From: Lachnospiraceae bacterium
Lineage (GTDB): Bacteria; Bacillota; Clostridia; Lachnospirales; Lachnospiraceae
Direction of reading: 5' to 3'
Length of the DNA: 64,000 bases
NCBI GenBank assembly: GCA_014803415.1
Contig: JAAVBZ010000045.1
Location: 124,001-188,000, forward strand
This document shows positions 9,188 through 17,400 of the stretch, in pieces (position 1 is the stretch's first letter; each line of letters opens with the position of its first letter). The notes under the pieces were generated by a model. The model had not been told where the DNA came from and did not search any database. It worked only from the letters and a program-made list of their open reading frames with translations. The position numbers were made by a program, and so were the translations under genes.

Positions 9188-11599
9188 ATGGCTGATATAT
9201 ATAATCACAGAGAAGTAGAGTCTAAATGGCAGAAGATTTGGGATGATGAAAAGGCATTCAAAACTTCTGATGACTATACGAAACCAAAGTATTATGCTTT
9301 GGTGGAGTTCCCTTATCCTTCAGGCCAGGGACTGCATGTAGGACATCCGAGACCTTATACAGCGCTGGATATTGTTGCCAGAAAGAGAAGAATGCAGGGA
9401 TACAACGTGCTTTATCCCATGGGTTGGGATGCTTTCGGACTTCCTACGGAAAATTATGCGATCAATAATCATATTCATCCCAGGATCGTTACGGAAAATA
9501 ATGTGAAGCGTTTTAAGGGGCAGCTCCATGCACTTGGATACTCTTTTGACTGGGACAGGGAAATTAATACTACAGATGTAAATTATTATAAATGGACCCA
9601 GTGGATCTTCTTAAAGCTTTTTAATGCAGGGCTGGCCTACAAGTCAGAGATGCCCATTAACTGGTGTACATCCTGTAAAGTAGGACTTGCCAATGAAGAA
9701 GTAGTAAACGGTGTCTGCGAACGATGCGGTTCTGAGGTTGTGCGTAAGGTAAAGAGTCAGTGGATGCTGAAGATCACAGCTTATGCAGATAAACTGATCC
9801 AGGGACTTGATACTGTAGATTATGTGGAAAGAGTAAAGGTTTCCCAGAAGAACTGGATCGGCAAGTCAACAGGCGCTGAAGTTGACTTCATGATCAAGGA
9901 TAAAGAGGATAAACTGACTATTTATACTACCAGACCGGATACTTTGTTCGGTGTAACTTATATGGTCATGAGCCCCGAGCATCCTCTGATCGATAAGTAT
10001 AAAGAAGAAATAAAAAACTTTGATGAAGTGGTATCATATAGAGAAATGGCAGCCAGAAAGTCTGATTTTGAGCGTACTGAGCTTGCCAAGGATAAGACAG
10101 GCGTCATGCTTGACGGTATTACAGCTGTCAATCCTGTCAATGGTAAAGAGATTCCTGTATGGATTTCAGATTATGTGCTGATGACCTATGGAACAGGAGC
10201 TATTATGGCAGTGCCTGGCCATGATGAAAGAGACTGGGAATTTGCCAAGAAATTCAATATGCCTATTATTGAGGTAGTGGCAGGAAGTCCCGTAGATGTA
10301 AATGAAGCAGTATATACAGATGTAGCCACAGGAACACTTGTTAATTCCGAGTTTTTAAACGGCCTTTCCGTTGCTGATGCCAAGAAAAAAATTATAGAAT
10401 TCCTGACAGAAAAGGGAATCGGCCATGAAAAGACCAACTTTAAGCTGCGTGACTGGGTATTTTCAAGGCAGCGTTACTGGGGCGAACCTATTCCTATTGT
10501 AAAATGTGAAAAGTGCGGCTATGTAGCACTTCCTGAAAGTGAACTTCCTTTAGAGCTTCCTGAAGTAGAAAGCTATATGCCTACTGACAACGGTGAGTCA
10601 CCGCTTGCAGCCATGACGGAATGGGTAAATACTACATGCCCCTGCTGCGGCGGACCGGCAAAGAGAGAAACAGATACCATGCCTCAGTGGGCAGGATCTT
10701 CCTGGTATTTCTTAAGATATACAGATCCCGAGAACGATAAGGAACTGGCAAGTAAAGAAGCACTGAATTACTGGATGCCTGTTGACTGGTACAACGGCGG
10801 TATGGAGCATACCACATTGCATTTGTTATATTCCCGTTTCTGGCATAAGTTCTTGTATGATGAAAAAGTGGTTCCCTGTCCGGAACCATATAAAAAGAGA
10901 ACCTCTCACGGTATGATCCTTGGATCTAATGGTGAGAAGATGAGTAAATCACGTGGGAATGTTGTAAATCCTGATGACATTGTAAGAGATTATGGCGCTG
11001 ATACACTGCGTACTTACGAAATGTTCATCGGAGCCTTTGATTTAAGCGCCTCATGGTCAGAGGATGGCGTAAAAGGCTGCCGCAGATTCCTGGACAGAGT
11101 CTGGAAGCTGCAGGATATTGTAGTAGATGGTGATGGTTATTCAGCCGATCTGGAAGTTAAGATCCATCAAACCATCAAAAAGGTAAGCAATGATTTTGAG
11201 AATCTGAAATACAATACAGCCATAGCTGCCATGATGGCATTAATAAATGATTTCTATAAGAAGAATGCCGTTACCAAAGGTGAATTTAAAACATTGCTGA
11301 CACTGTTAAACCCCGTGGCACCTCATATAACAGAAGAAATCTGGCAGAAGATGGGCTATGAAGGAAAAGTTTACCAGGCAACCTGGCCCGAGTTTGATGA
11401 AGCCAAGACACAGGAGTCTACAGTTGAAATTGCAGTTCAGATCAATGGTAAGACCAGGACCACCATAAACATCAGTAAGACGGAAGAAAAAGATACCGTA
11501 ATTGCCAAAGCCAAAGAGGCACTGGCAGATAAGCTGACAGGGAACATTGTAAAAGAAATTTATGTTCCCGGAAGAATCGTAAATATTGTTCAAAAATAA
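9188..11599 (+). CDS. leuS: Leucyl-tRNA synthetase
   Basis: Class I synthetase charging tRNA-Leu; 803 residues, full length. It has the HIGH-type signature HVGH (near residue 50, in GLHVGHPRP) and the KMSKS loop (near residue 580, [10 protein letters not shown]). The CP1 editing insertion lies between them ([14 protein letters not shown] and [15 protein letters not shown]). Zinc-knuckle cysteines are visible in [22 protein letters not shown] and CEKCGY/CPCCGG. The C-terminal domain ends [17 protein letters not shown]. The start follows AGAGGAGA. It is transcribed from its own promoter and ends in hairpins facing the converging minus-strand genes. Confidence 0.97.
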   Translation: MADIYNHREVESKWQKIWDDEKAFKTSDDYTKPKYYALVEFPYPSGQGLHVGHPRPYTALDIVARKRRMQGYNVLYPMGWDAFGLPTENYAINNHIHPRIVTENNVKRFKGQLHALGYSFDWDREINTTDVNYYKWTQWIFLKLFNAGLAYKSEMPINWCTSCKVGLANEEVVNGVCERCGSEVVRKVKSQWMLKITAYADKLIQGLDTVDYVERVKVSQKNWIGKSTGAEVDFMIKDKEDKLTIYTTRPDTLFGVTYMVMSPEHPLIDKYKEEIKNFDEVVSYREMAARKSDFERTELAKDKTGVMLDGITAVNPVNGKEIPVWISDYVLMTYGTGAIMAVPGHDERDWEFAKKFNMPIIEVVAGSPVDVNEAVYTDVATGTLVNSEFLNGLSVADAKKKIIEFLTEKGIGHEKTNFKLRDWVFSRQRYWGEPIPIVKCEKCGYVALPESELPLELPEVESYMPTDNGESPLAAMTEWVNTTCPCCGGPAKRETDTMPQWAGSSWYFLRYTDPENDKELASKEALNYWMPVDWYNGGMEHTTLHLLYSRFWHKFLYDEKVVPCPEPYKKRTSHGMILGSNGEKMSKSRGNVVNPDDIVRDYGADTLRTYEMFIGAFDLSASWSEDGVKGCRRFLDRVWKLQDIVVDGDGYSADLEVKIHQTIKKVSNDFENLKYNTAIAAMMALINDFYKKNAVTKGEFKTLLTLLNPVAPHITEEIWQKMGYEGKVYQATWPEFDEAKTQESTVEIAVQINGKTRTTINISKTEEKDTVIAKAKEALADKLTGNIVKEIYVPGRIVNIVQK

Positions 11600-11608
11600 G
11601 TTGTCAAA

Positions 11609-11641
11609 CAATAGAATCCACGCTTCGCGAGGATTCTATTG
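11609..11641 (+). terminator. Hairpin downstream of leuS
   Basis: Perfect 11-bp stem (arms 11609-11619 and 11631-11641) with an 11-base loop. It lacks a long T tract and is followed at once by a second, longer hairpin. It may assist termination or protect the 3' end of the leuS mRNA. Confidence 0.5.
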
Positions 11642-11652
11642 TCATGAACAAT

Positions 11653-11697
11653 AGAAAAAGCTGTGCATTCTGATCGTAAGAATGCATAGCTTTTTCT
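11653..11697. terminator. Bidirectional terminator between leuS and the converging minus-strand genes
   Basis: Long stem with arms beginning AGAAAAAGCT and ending AGCTTTTTCT, interrupted by one mismatch and closed by a seven-base loop. The A-rich 5' flank and T-rich 3' arm let it work in both directions. It separates leuS from the minus-strand genes. Confidence 0.75.
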
Positions 11698-11741
11698 GAG
11701 TAAACGCCACCCTGCAAAGAGAGACGGTGGATGGTGCGTAC

Positions 11742-12023
11742 CTAATGGCGTACGTTTCTTTGCGCCTTCATTGACAGAATCTTATTCATTTTCTCCAGCT
11801 CTTCGGGCGTGGCATGTTTTTTCAGAACATCGATAATTGCATTGATCTCACCGTCGGAAAAGGAAATATTTTTTTCCTGGCCCCTTTTGGCAACTGCCAT
11901 AAAAAAGGGGAGGAGCTGTTCTTTACGAAGATTGCTGCTCTCAAAAACAAGAGCCTGCAAAAATTCCAGCTTATAGGGTTCAATATCTTTTAAAGATTCA
12001 TCTTTCATCCATTCATTCGTCAT
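11742..12023 (-). CDS. Conserved-looking hypothetical protein (93 aa)
   Basis: I do not recognise a named family. The 93-residue protein is soluble and predicted helical. It starts MTNEWMKDESLKDIEPYK and has two helices that could form a small bundle, including LLPFFMAVAKRGQEKN and the C-terminal EELEKMNKILSMKA. The frame is open upstream to a TTG at 12047, but ATG 12023 has GGAGG eight bases before it and is preferred. It overlaps the 3' end of the upstream 174-residue gene by 11 bases, so the two are translationally coupled and probably act together. Confidence 0.7.
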   Translation of the reverse strand: MTNEWMKDESLKDIEPYKLEFLQALVFESSNLRKEQLLPFFMAVAKRGQEKNISFSDGEINAIIDVLKKHATPEELEKMNKILSMKAQRNVRH

Positions 12024-12537
12024 GTTGATTACCTCCAAATAAGTCAAACATTTCTTTTTGCTCCGGAGAGAGCATATTTGTCAGGATACTCATGATATCC
12101 GGTCCGCCTGCTTCCTGTTCAGAAGAAGTATTTCCGGTAAACAGATTGCTGAAATTCTCCATATTGTCCATGCCGGGCATGAAATCTTTCATCATCTCCA
12201 TGGTCTTTGACATTTCCCTATACATTTCCATACCTTGAAAAATACTTTTGATCTGCTCTATCTGTTTTCGCTCAGTATCATTACAATAGGGAAGAAGCTC
12301 GCTGCATAGTCTGAACATATCCGGTGAATCTGCCTTTTCCATACAGCTGTAGATGGGAGCCGAATTTCTTTTAAAAAATTCAATTGTATAATTTAACTCA
12401 AGAAATTTGATGTATATGGCAAAGGATTTCTGAATCTGATTGTCCATGTAGGGCAGCATGATCTTCAGCATCGAGATGTGGTTGGTGCTGAATAAAGTAT
12501 CAAATGCAATTACTTTGTTATGCTCATTTGAATCCAT
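12013..12537 (-). CDS. Hypothetical protein (174 aa), Met-rich C-terminal half
   Basis: No family recognised. No signal peptide or membrane segment is visible. Residues 1-100 look all-helical (FDTLFSTNHISMLKIMLPYM, KSFAIYIKFLELNYTIEFF). The second half is methionine-rich and acidic (EMYREMSKTMEMMKDFMPGMDNMENF), followed by a disordered Ser/Glu/Gly linker and a C-terminal amphipathic helix (MSILTNMLSPEQKEMFDLF). AAGGAG precedes the start by five bases. It forms an overlapping pair with the 93-residue gene downstream. Function unknown. Confidence 0.7.
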   Translation of the reverse strand: MDSNEHNKVIAFDTLFSTNHISMLKIMLPYMDNQIQKSFAIYIKFLELNYTIEFFKRNSAPIYSCMEKADSPDMFRLCSELLPYCNDTERKQIEQIKSIFQGMEMYREMSKTMEMMKDFMPGMDNMENFSNLFTGNTSSEQEAGGPDIMSILTNMLSPEQKEMFDLFGGNQHDE

Positions 12538-12596
12538 GGCTGCTCCTTATTCGGACTGATAAATAATTTTATGATTTTTATTATCTGCGTATGCAG

Positions 12597-12625
12597 AAAA
12601 GTAGGCTCTTTGCAGAGCCTACTCT
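12597..12625 (-). terminator. Terminator of the high-cysteine protein gene
   Basis: Perfect 10-bp stem (12600-12609 with 12614-12623) and a four-base loop. Read on the minus strand it is followed by TTTTC, so it fits a terminator of the gene ending at 12655. Confidence 0.75.
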
Positions 12626-12654
12626 TCAGAAATGATGAAAAGAATCAGTTGATG

Positions 12655-12903
12655 TTATCGGCATCCGCAGGAATTGTTGTTAGTGCCGTTTCCGCCGCAG
12701 CAGGAGAGAAGTAACAGGATAATGATTATGCTTTCACATCCACAGTCAGAATTATTGCTTAAGAAGCTGCCGTTTCCGCCGCAATTTCCGCAAAGGAAAA
12801 GCAAAATAATGATCCACATGATGGAATTACATCCATTTCCGTTACCTGAAAATACAGAAGTACCGCATCCACATCCGCATTCTGTAGCTGTTAAATCACT
12901 CAT
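12655..12903 (-). CDS. High-cysteine Gly/Asn-rich small protein
   Basis: An 82-residue protein with 12 cysteines and many Gly and Asn residues, built as two similar units. Each has a cysteine-rich patch (ECGCGCG; DCGCE) leading into a strongly hydrophobic run (MWIIILLFLC; IIIILLLLSCC) and a CGGNG tail. It ends SCGCR. Proteins of this look are common in Lachnospiraceae and are sometimes labelled chorion-class high-cysteine protein; none has a proven role that I know of. The frame extends to 12942, but ATG 12903 has GGAGG seven bases upstream and is preferred. It could be a membrane or spore-surface component held by disulfides or metal; this is inference. Confidence 0.75.
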   Translation of the reverse strand: MSDLTATECGCGCGTSVFSGNGNGCNSIMWIIILLFLCGNCGGNGSFLSNNSDCGCESIIIILLLLSCCGGNGTNNNSCGCR

Positions 12904-13046
12904 TGTAATTGCCTCCAATAGTTTTTGTTTATGGTTTATCATATGGCATAAGCTTGTATGTGGTTCTGCACAAACAGAAAATTTATTAAAAAGTCAAATG
13001 TGAAAAATTACCTGAGAAAAAAATGCACAATATATAGATAAAGGTC

Positions 13047-13074
13047 TTGAATTAATTTCGATATATAGTAAAAT
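13047..13074 (+). promoter_or_regulatory. Predicted promoter of the sortase/BspA operon
   Basis: TTGAAT (13047-13052) and TAAAAT (13069-13074) with a 16-base spacer, 31 bases before the sortase start. The surrounding 12,904-13,105 gap between divergent genes is AT-rich and holds nothing else I can support. Confidence 0.5.
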
Positions 13075-13105
13075 ATAAGATATATGTCATAAAGGAGACG
13101 GTGCG

Positions 13106-14317
13106 ATGACAGCAGAGGACTTGACAGTAGCCGGCAGACGTTTCAGAAGCCGGTCAGACTATGAAGCTGCCCTGCGCGACCAAAGAAAAATCGAACGTAT
13201 CAAGGCAGAAAAAGATCTGGATGATCCTGTAAAAATATATGAATTATTCAGGGTGTTAAAGAGCGGCGCCTATCGGTTTGAAACAATAGTAGGAACTGAT
13301 TTTGACGATGAAATATATGAAAAGACAGAAGAATTAAGAAAAAAAGGCATTACCGTCGAAAATGCCGCTTCTTTTGAAAGAACAAAGGAAAAGAAAGATG
13401 TTGCGGGAAGAACCGGTCACTTAAATCGGAAGCAATCAGTTAAGAACCGGCAGAAAACTCCAAAAGAATCTGAAGAACCGGTAAAACTGTCAGAATATGA
13501 TGCGGATATGCAGAAGCAGATCTTAAAGGAGCTTAAGAAGCAGGAAAAGAGAAGGAAACTGATCGTAATACTGGCTTCGCTGGTAGCGGTGGCCTGCTTT
13601 GGGTATTTCGGTATTTACTATTTCTTCAGTGCCAGAACAAGTATGGATTATGAACAGCTTGTCGATTTGAAAAATAAGGATTATAATTATCAGATAAAGG
13701 AGCAGGTGCAGGTACATAAAACAAGTAATGAACTGCCGGATATCCTGCCGGAGTATCAAATTTTATATCAAAAGAATAAAAAGCTAATCGGATGGCTTAA
13801 AATTGACGATACAAATATAGATTACCCTGTAATGCAGACTGTTGATAATGAATATTATCTGGATCACAATTTTAATCAGGAATATGATAAAAACGGCAGT
13901 ATTTTTATGGACGCCGCCTGCAGTGTTTATCCCAGATCTACAAATCTGATCGTATACGGGCATCATATGAAATCAGGTAAAATGTTTGGCGGATTACAGA
14001 AATATGCCAAGGAAAGTTATTACGAGGATCATAAGACCATCCAGTTTGATACTATATATGAAAAGGGAACATATGAGATCATGTATGTGTTCCGCTCTCA
14101 GGTTTTTAATAAAGACGATCTGGTATTTAAATACTATCAGTTTATCAATGCCAATTCAGGTATGGAATTTGATTCTTACATGTCTGAAATGGCCGATTTA
14201 TCATTATATGATACGGGTGTTACCGCAAAGTTCGGAGATGAGCTTTTAACACTGTCCACCTGTGACCATTCCCAGGAAGACGGGCGCTTCGTAGTGGTAG
14301 CAAAGAAAATTACATAA
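13106..14317 (+). CDS. Class B sortase with long cytoplasmic N-terminal extension
   Basis: Membrane-bound cysteine transpeptidase that cleaves a C-terminal sorting signal and attaches surface proteins to peptidoglycan. The catalytic set is visible: His in YGHHMKSGKMFGGL (residues 286-287), Cys386 in TLSTC and Arg394 in DGRFVVVAKK. The GKMFGGLQKY insertion and overall spacing fit class B. A single membrane segment lies at about residues 152-174. The ~150 residues before it are highly charged (rich in Lys and Glu) and must be cytosolic; typical SrtB proteins are about 100-150 residues shorter. AAAGGAG precedes the start. The next two genes encode large proteins with matching sorting signals, making this a dedicated sortase-substrate operon. 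Confidence 0.9.
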   Translation: MTAEDLTVAGRRFRSRSDYEAALRDQRKIERIKAEKDLDDPVKIYELFRVLKSGAYRFETIVGTDFDDEIYEKTEELRKKGITVENAASFERTKEKKDVAGRTGHLNRKQSVKNRQKTPKESEEPVKLSEYDADMQKQILKELKKQEKRRKLIVILASLVAVACFGYFGIYYFFSARTSMDYEQLVDLKNKDYNYQIKEQVQVHKTSNELPDILPEYQILYQKNKKLIGWLKIDDTNIDYPVMQTVDNEYYLDHNFNQEYDKNGSIFMDAACSVYPRSTNLIVYGHHMKSGKMFGGLQKYAKESYYEDHKTIQFDTIYEKGTYEIMYVFRSQVFNKDDLVFKYYQFINANSGMEFDSYMSEMADLSLYDTGVTAKFGDELLTLSTCDHSQEDGRFVVVAKKIT

Positions 14318-14411
14318 ATGCATATACATTCAGCAGCGGTCTGTCAGTCAATGATATTGCCGTGTGCGTCAGGATATATAACAGGACATCTGTGTAAAGG
14401 AGAAGTCAATA

Positions 14412-17400
14412 ATGACAAAAGTAAAAGCAAAAAAGAAGAATCTGAAATTGAAAAGACAGATCAGGAAAACAGTGGGGGCACTGTTTATGGTATCTGCTAT
14501 CGTAATAGCAGCCATTCCTGTTCAGGGGCTGTCGGCTGAAACTTTGAAAGCCGAGTCAGCTGTTGATAATAGAGGATCAGGAGAATATCCGACTAAGGAT
14601 GAATTCGGGCAATATCCGGAAAAGTATGAGGAAGACTTTGATCTGGATTTCAATGCAGGGATTGATCTGGTTGGAACAAATAAAGAGAAACATACTGCAT
14701 ATTCCATCAAACAGTTAACAGATGGAAGTTATTCCTATAACTGGCAGTTTGAGTATTATCTGATTACAGTAAACAGCAATACTAACGCAATTATCAGCAA
14801 ATATAATGATAACTATCCGGAGAATGAGGTAATCATTGGAAACTCGGCAAATACGGATTATTACATTGTTACTTCAGAAAAGTTTAATGCATTTTTTGCG
14901 GAAGACGGTCCCAACGATAAAGACTATAGTGTGGACTATTATGAATGGGAAGATGTTGTCTATAATGGGAATGCATCTGCAAATGTAAGATGGTTCCAGA
15001 AGTGGGAAAAAGAAGGATATGAAGTCTTTACCGCAAACTGTCAGAGATACAGGAATTATTTAGATGAATATCAAAAGTATCAGGATGCATATGCCAAATG
15101 GCTTGAGAATCCTGTTGGCAACAGGCCTCAGGAACCGGCTGTAGTAGCAGAGCCGACACCTATCTCGCGTAATCCGGTAAGGGATTTTAACCTGGATATG
15201 AAGCTTCAGTATTACTGCGGAGAAGCAAAGGATTTCCCCATTGGATCAGAAGGATATACACTTGTTCCGGTTACAGACAATGTGAGTGGAACAAACACTG
15301 ACGGTACAGCTAAAATAGTTTATATGGCAAAGGGAGGAAAGCCTAACGGTATTGATGGTTTTAATGACGAAAACGGTTTTCTTCTGACAAGCAAGTCTGT
15401 GGAATTGATCGGAATTGCCAGGCGGGCATTTTACAATATTCACAATGTTAATACGTTAACTATGCCGGAAGAAATTAAGTATGTAGGCGATGAAGCTTTT
15501 TATATGTCTTTTATCAAGAGTATTACTTTTGATAATGTTGAGAATATAGGAAACCGGGCATTCTTAAATTGTGGTCAGCTTGCTGAAGTAAAGCTGGAAA
15601 AAGGAACGGTGCGTATAGGAAGTGAAGCATTCAGAAACAGCGGGATCACGGAGCTTGTATTGCCGAATTCTATCATGGTGATCGGCGGTGGCGCCTTTTC
15701 AGAATGTCATGAACTTCGTAAGGTGGATATGAATAGTATCACTTCAGAGTGTGCTATCGGCTGCTATGCATTTTATAATGATTATGCCTTAAATGAAGTC
15801 AGTATGGATAAGAGTAATATCAGGCTTATAGGAGAAGGCGCTTTTGCCATTTCCAATACACAGACCGGTTCATGGTCAAATGTAGTTTTGCCGGAACAGA
15901 TGACAGGTGCTAAAGGAAGTACTTTAGGAAATTACCTTTTCCAGGGCAGGAATAATTTGAGAAGTGTGAAATTTCCTATTAACTATGGCGTGAATGGACC
16001 GGTAACACTTCCTTCCGGTATGTTCAAGAATTGTCCTAACATGGAATATGTGGATTTTACTGCAGCGGCAGGAAGCACTATCTGTGGCAATGTGGGATTT
16101 AATGACGAGTATAATAACGGTGAATTTAACAGTCTGTTTTTAGATGTTCTTAATCCCGACTTCTATGTGAGAGGTCCTGAATTAAATGTGAATGGACAGG
16201 AAGCTTCTCCAAGGCAGTCAACGTGGAAGGCCATTACCAAGGTTTCCAATTTTGTACCTTATGTTTATGTGAACAGGCAGGGGGTAGAATGTTATGAAGT
16301 CAGTGATGGGGTATACCTGTTACAGGCTAACGAGAAAAAGGAACTGACAAACTGCCGTCCTATTGATGAGAGTATCACGACTCCTATAGATCTGATCATT
16401 CCTGACAAAGTAGGCGCTTATGCAATAGAATCGATTGCAAACGGTGCAATGAGCAATTCTAATCTGAGAAGCAGGATTCGTTCTATCACTATTCAGGATG
16501 ATTCTTTGACAAAACTTGATAATGGTGTTTTTGAAGGATTGCCGAATCTGGAGGAAGTGACAATAGGTAATTCCGTTAACAGCATCGGAGACAGGGCATT
16601 TGCAAACTGTAAGAAGCTGATCGATGTTACCTTCCATACACCTAAAATCGGATATGAGGGCTTTACAATCGGTACAGATGCTTTCAAGACAAACAGTAAT
16701 GAACTGACCATTCACGGAGATATCGTACCCGGGTATGCACCTTTTGAATTTGCTATGGGTAAGGACAGCGGTAAGATTGATGACAGAGGAAAGAGAATCT
16801 GTTATAAGAGTCAGTCTCCCGACCTTCTGACGGTCATGTATGATAATAAAACCGATAACGTAACGCTGCTTGACTATCCGAAATACAATGAAATCGATGA
16901 AAGAAACAGTGATTACTGCAGGGCTATGGAAGCTTCTTATTATGAGAAATACGGAGGAAATCAGGGAAGCTGGGTAACAACTGTAGATTCGTCAGATCCG
17001 GATAATCCGGTTACAACCACAACTTACATACCGGGAGGATATGATTCTGACAGAGAGGCATTTACCAGAGTATATCTTGCTTATATGAATGATCCCGATA
17101 CTAATGAAGATCCTTATGACAGCGTGTACTATGGTCCATGGATCGATGATACATATCTGGCATTACTTGATGAAGGGTGTTTCCTTCCGGAGAATGTGAA
17201 TCTGCCCGATAAATTGCCGGCAAAATATTTTGACAAATATCCTTACAGTATTTTAGAAAACTATGAGCGCGGCAACAGTGCAGTTTTGGAGTATCAAACG
17301 GTTACAGATACAGACCTGGCGCTTATTAATACCTGCCTGAATATTGTAGTACCTAAAGGCGTGACTTCCATAGATGCAACAGCTTTCTTTACAGCACCGG

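Noticed and set aside
14318-14539. 73-residue frame between the sortase and the first BspA-like gene
   Set aside because: It has no ribosome-binding site, overlaps the following gene out of frame, and its composition (Cys, Ser and His scatter) is not protein-like.
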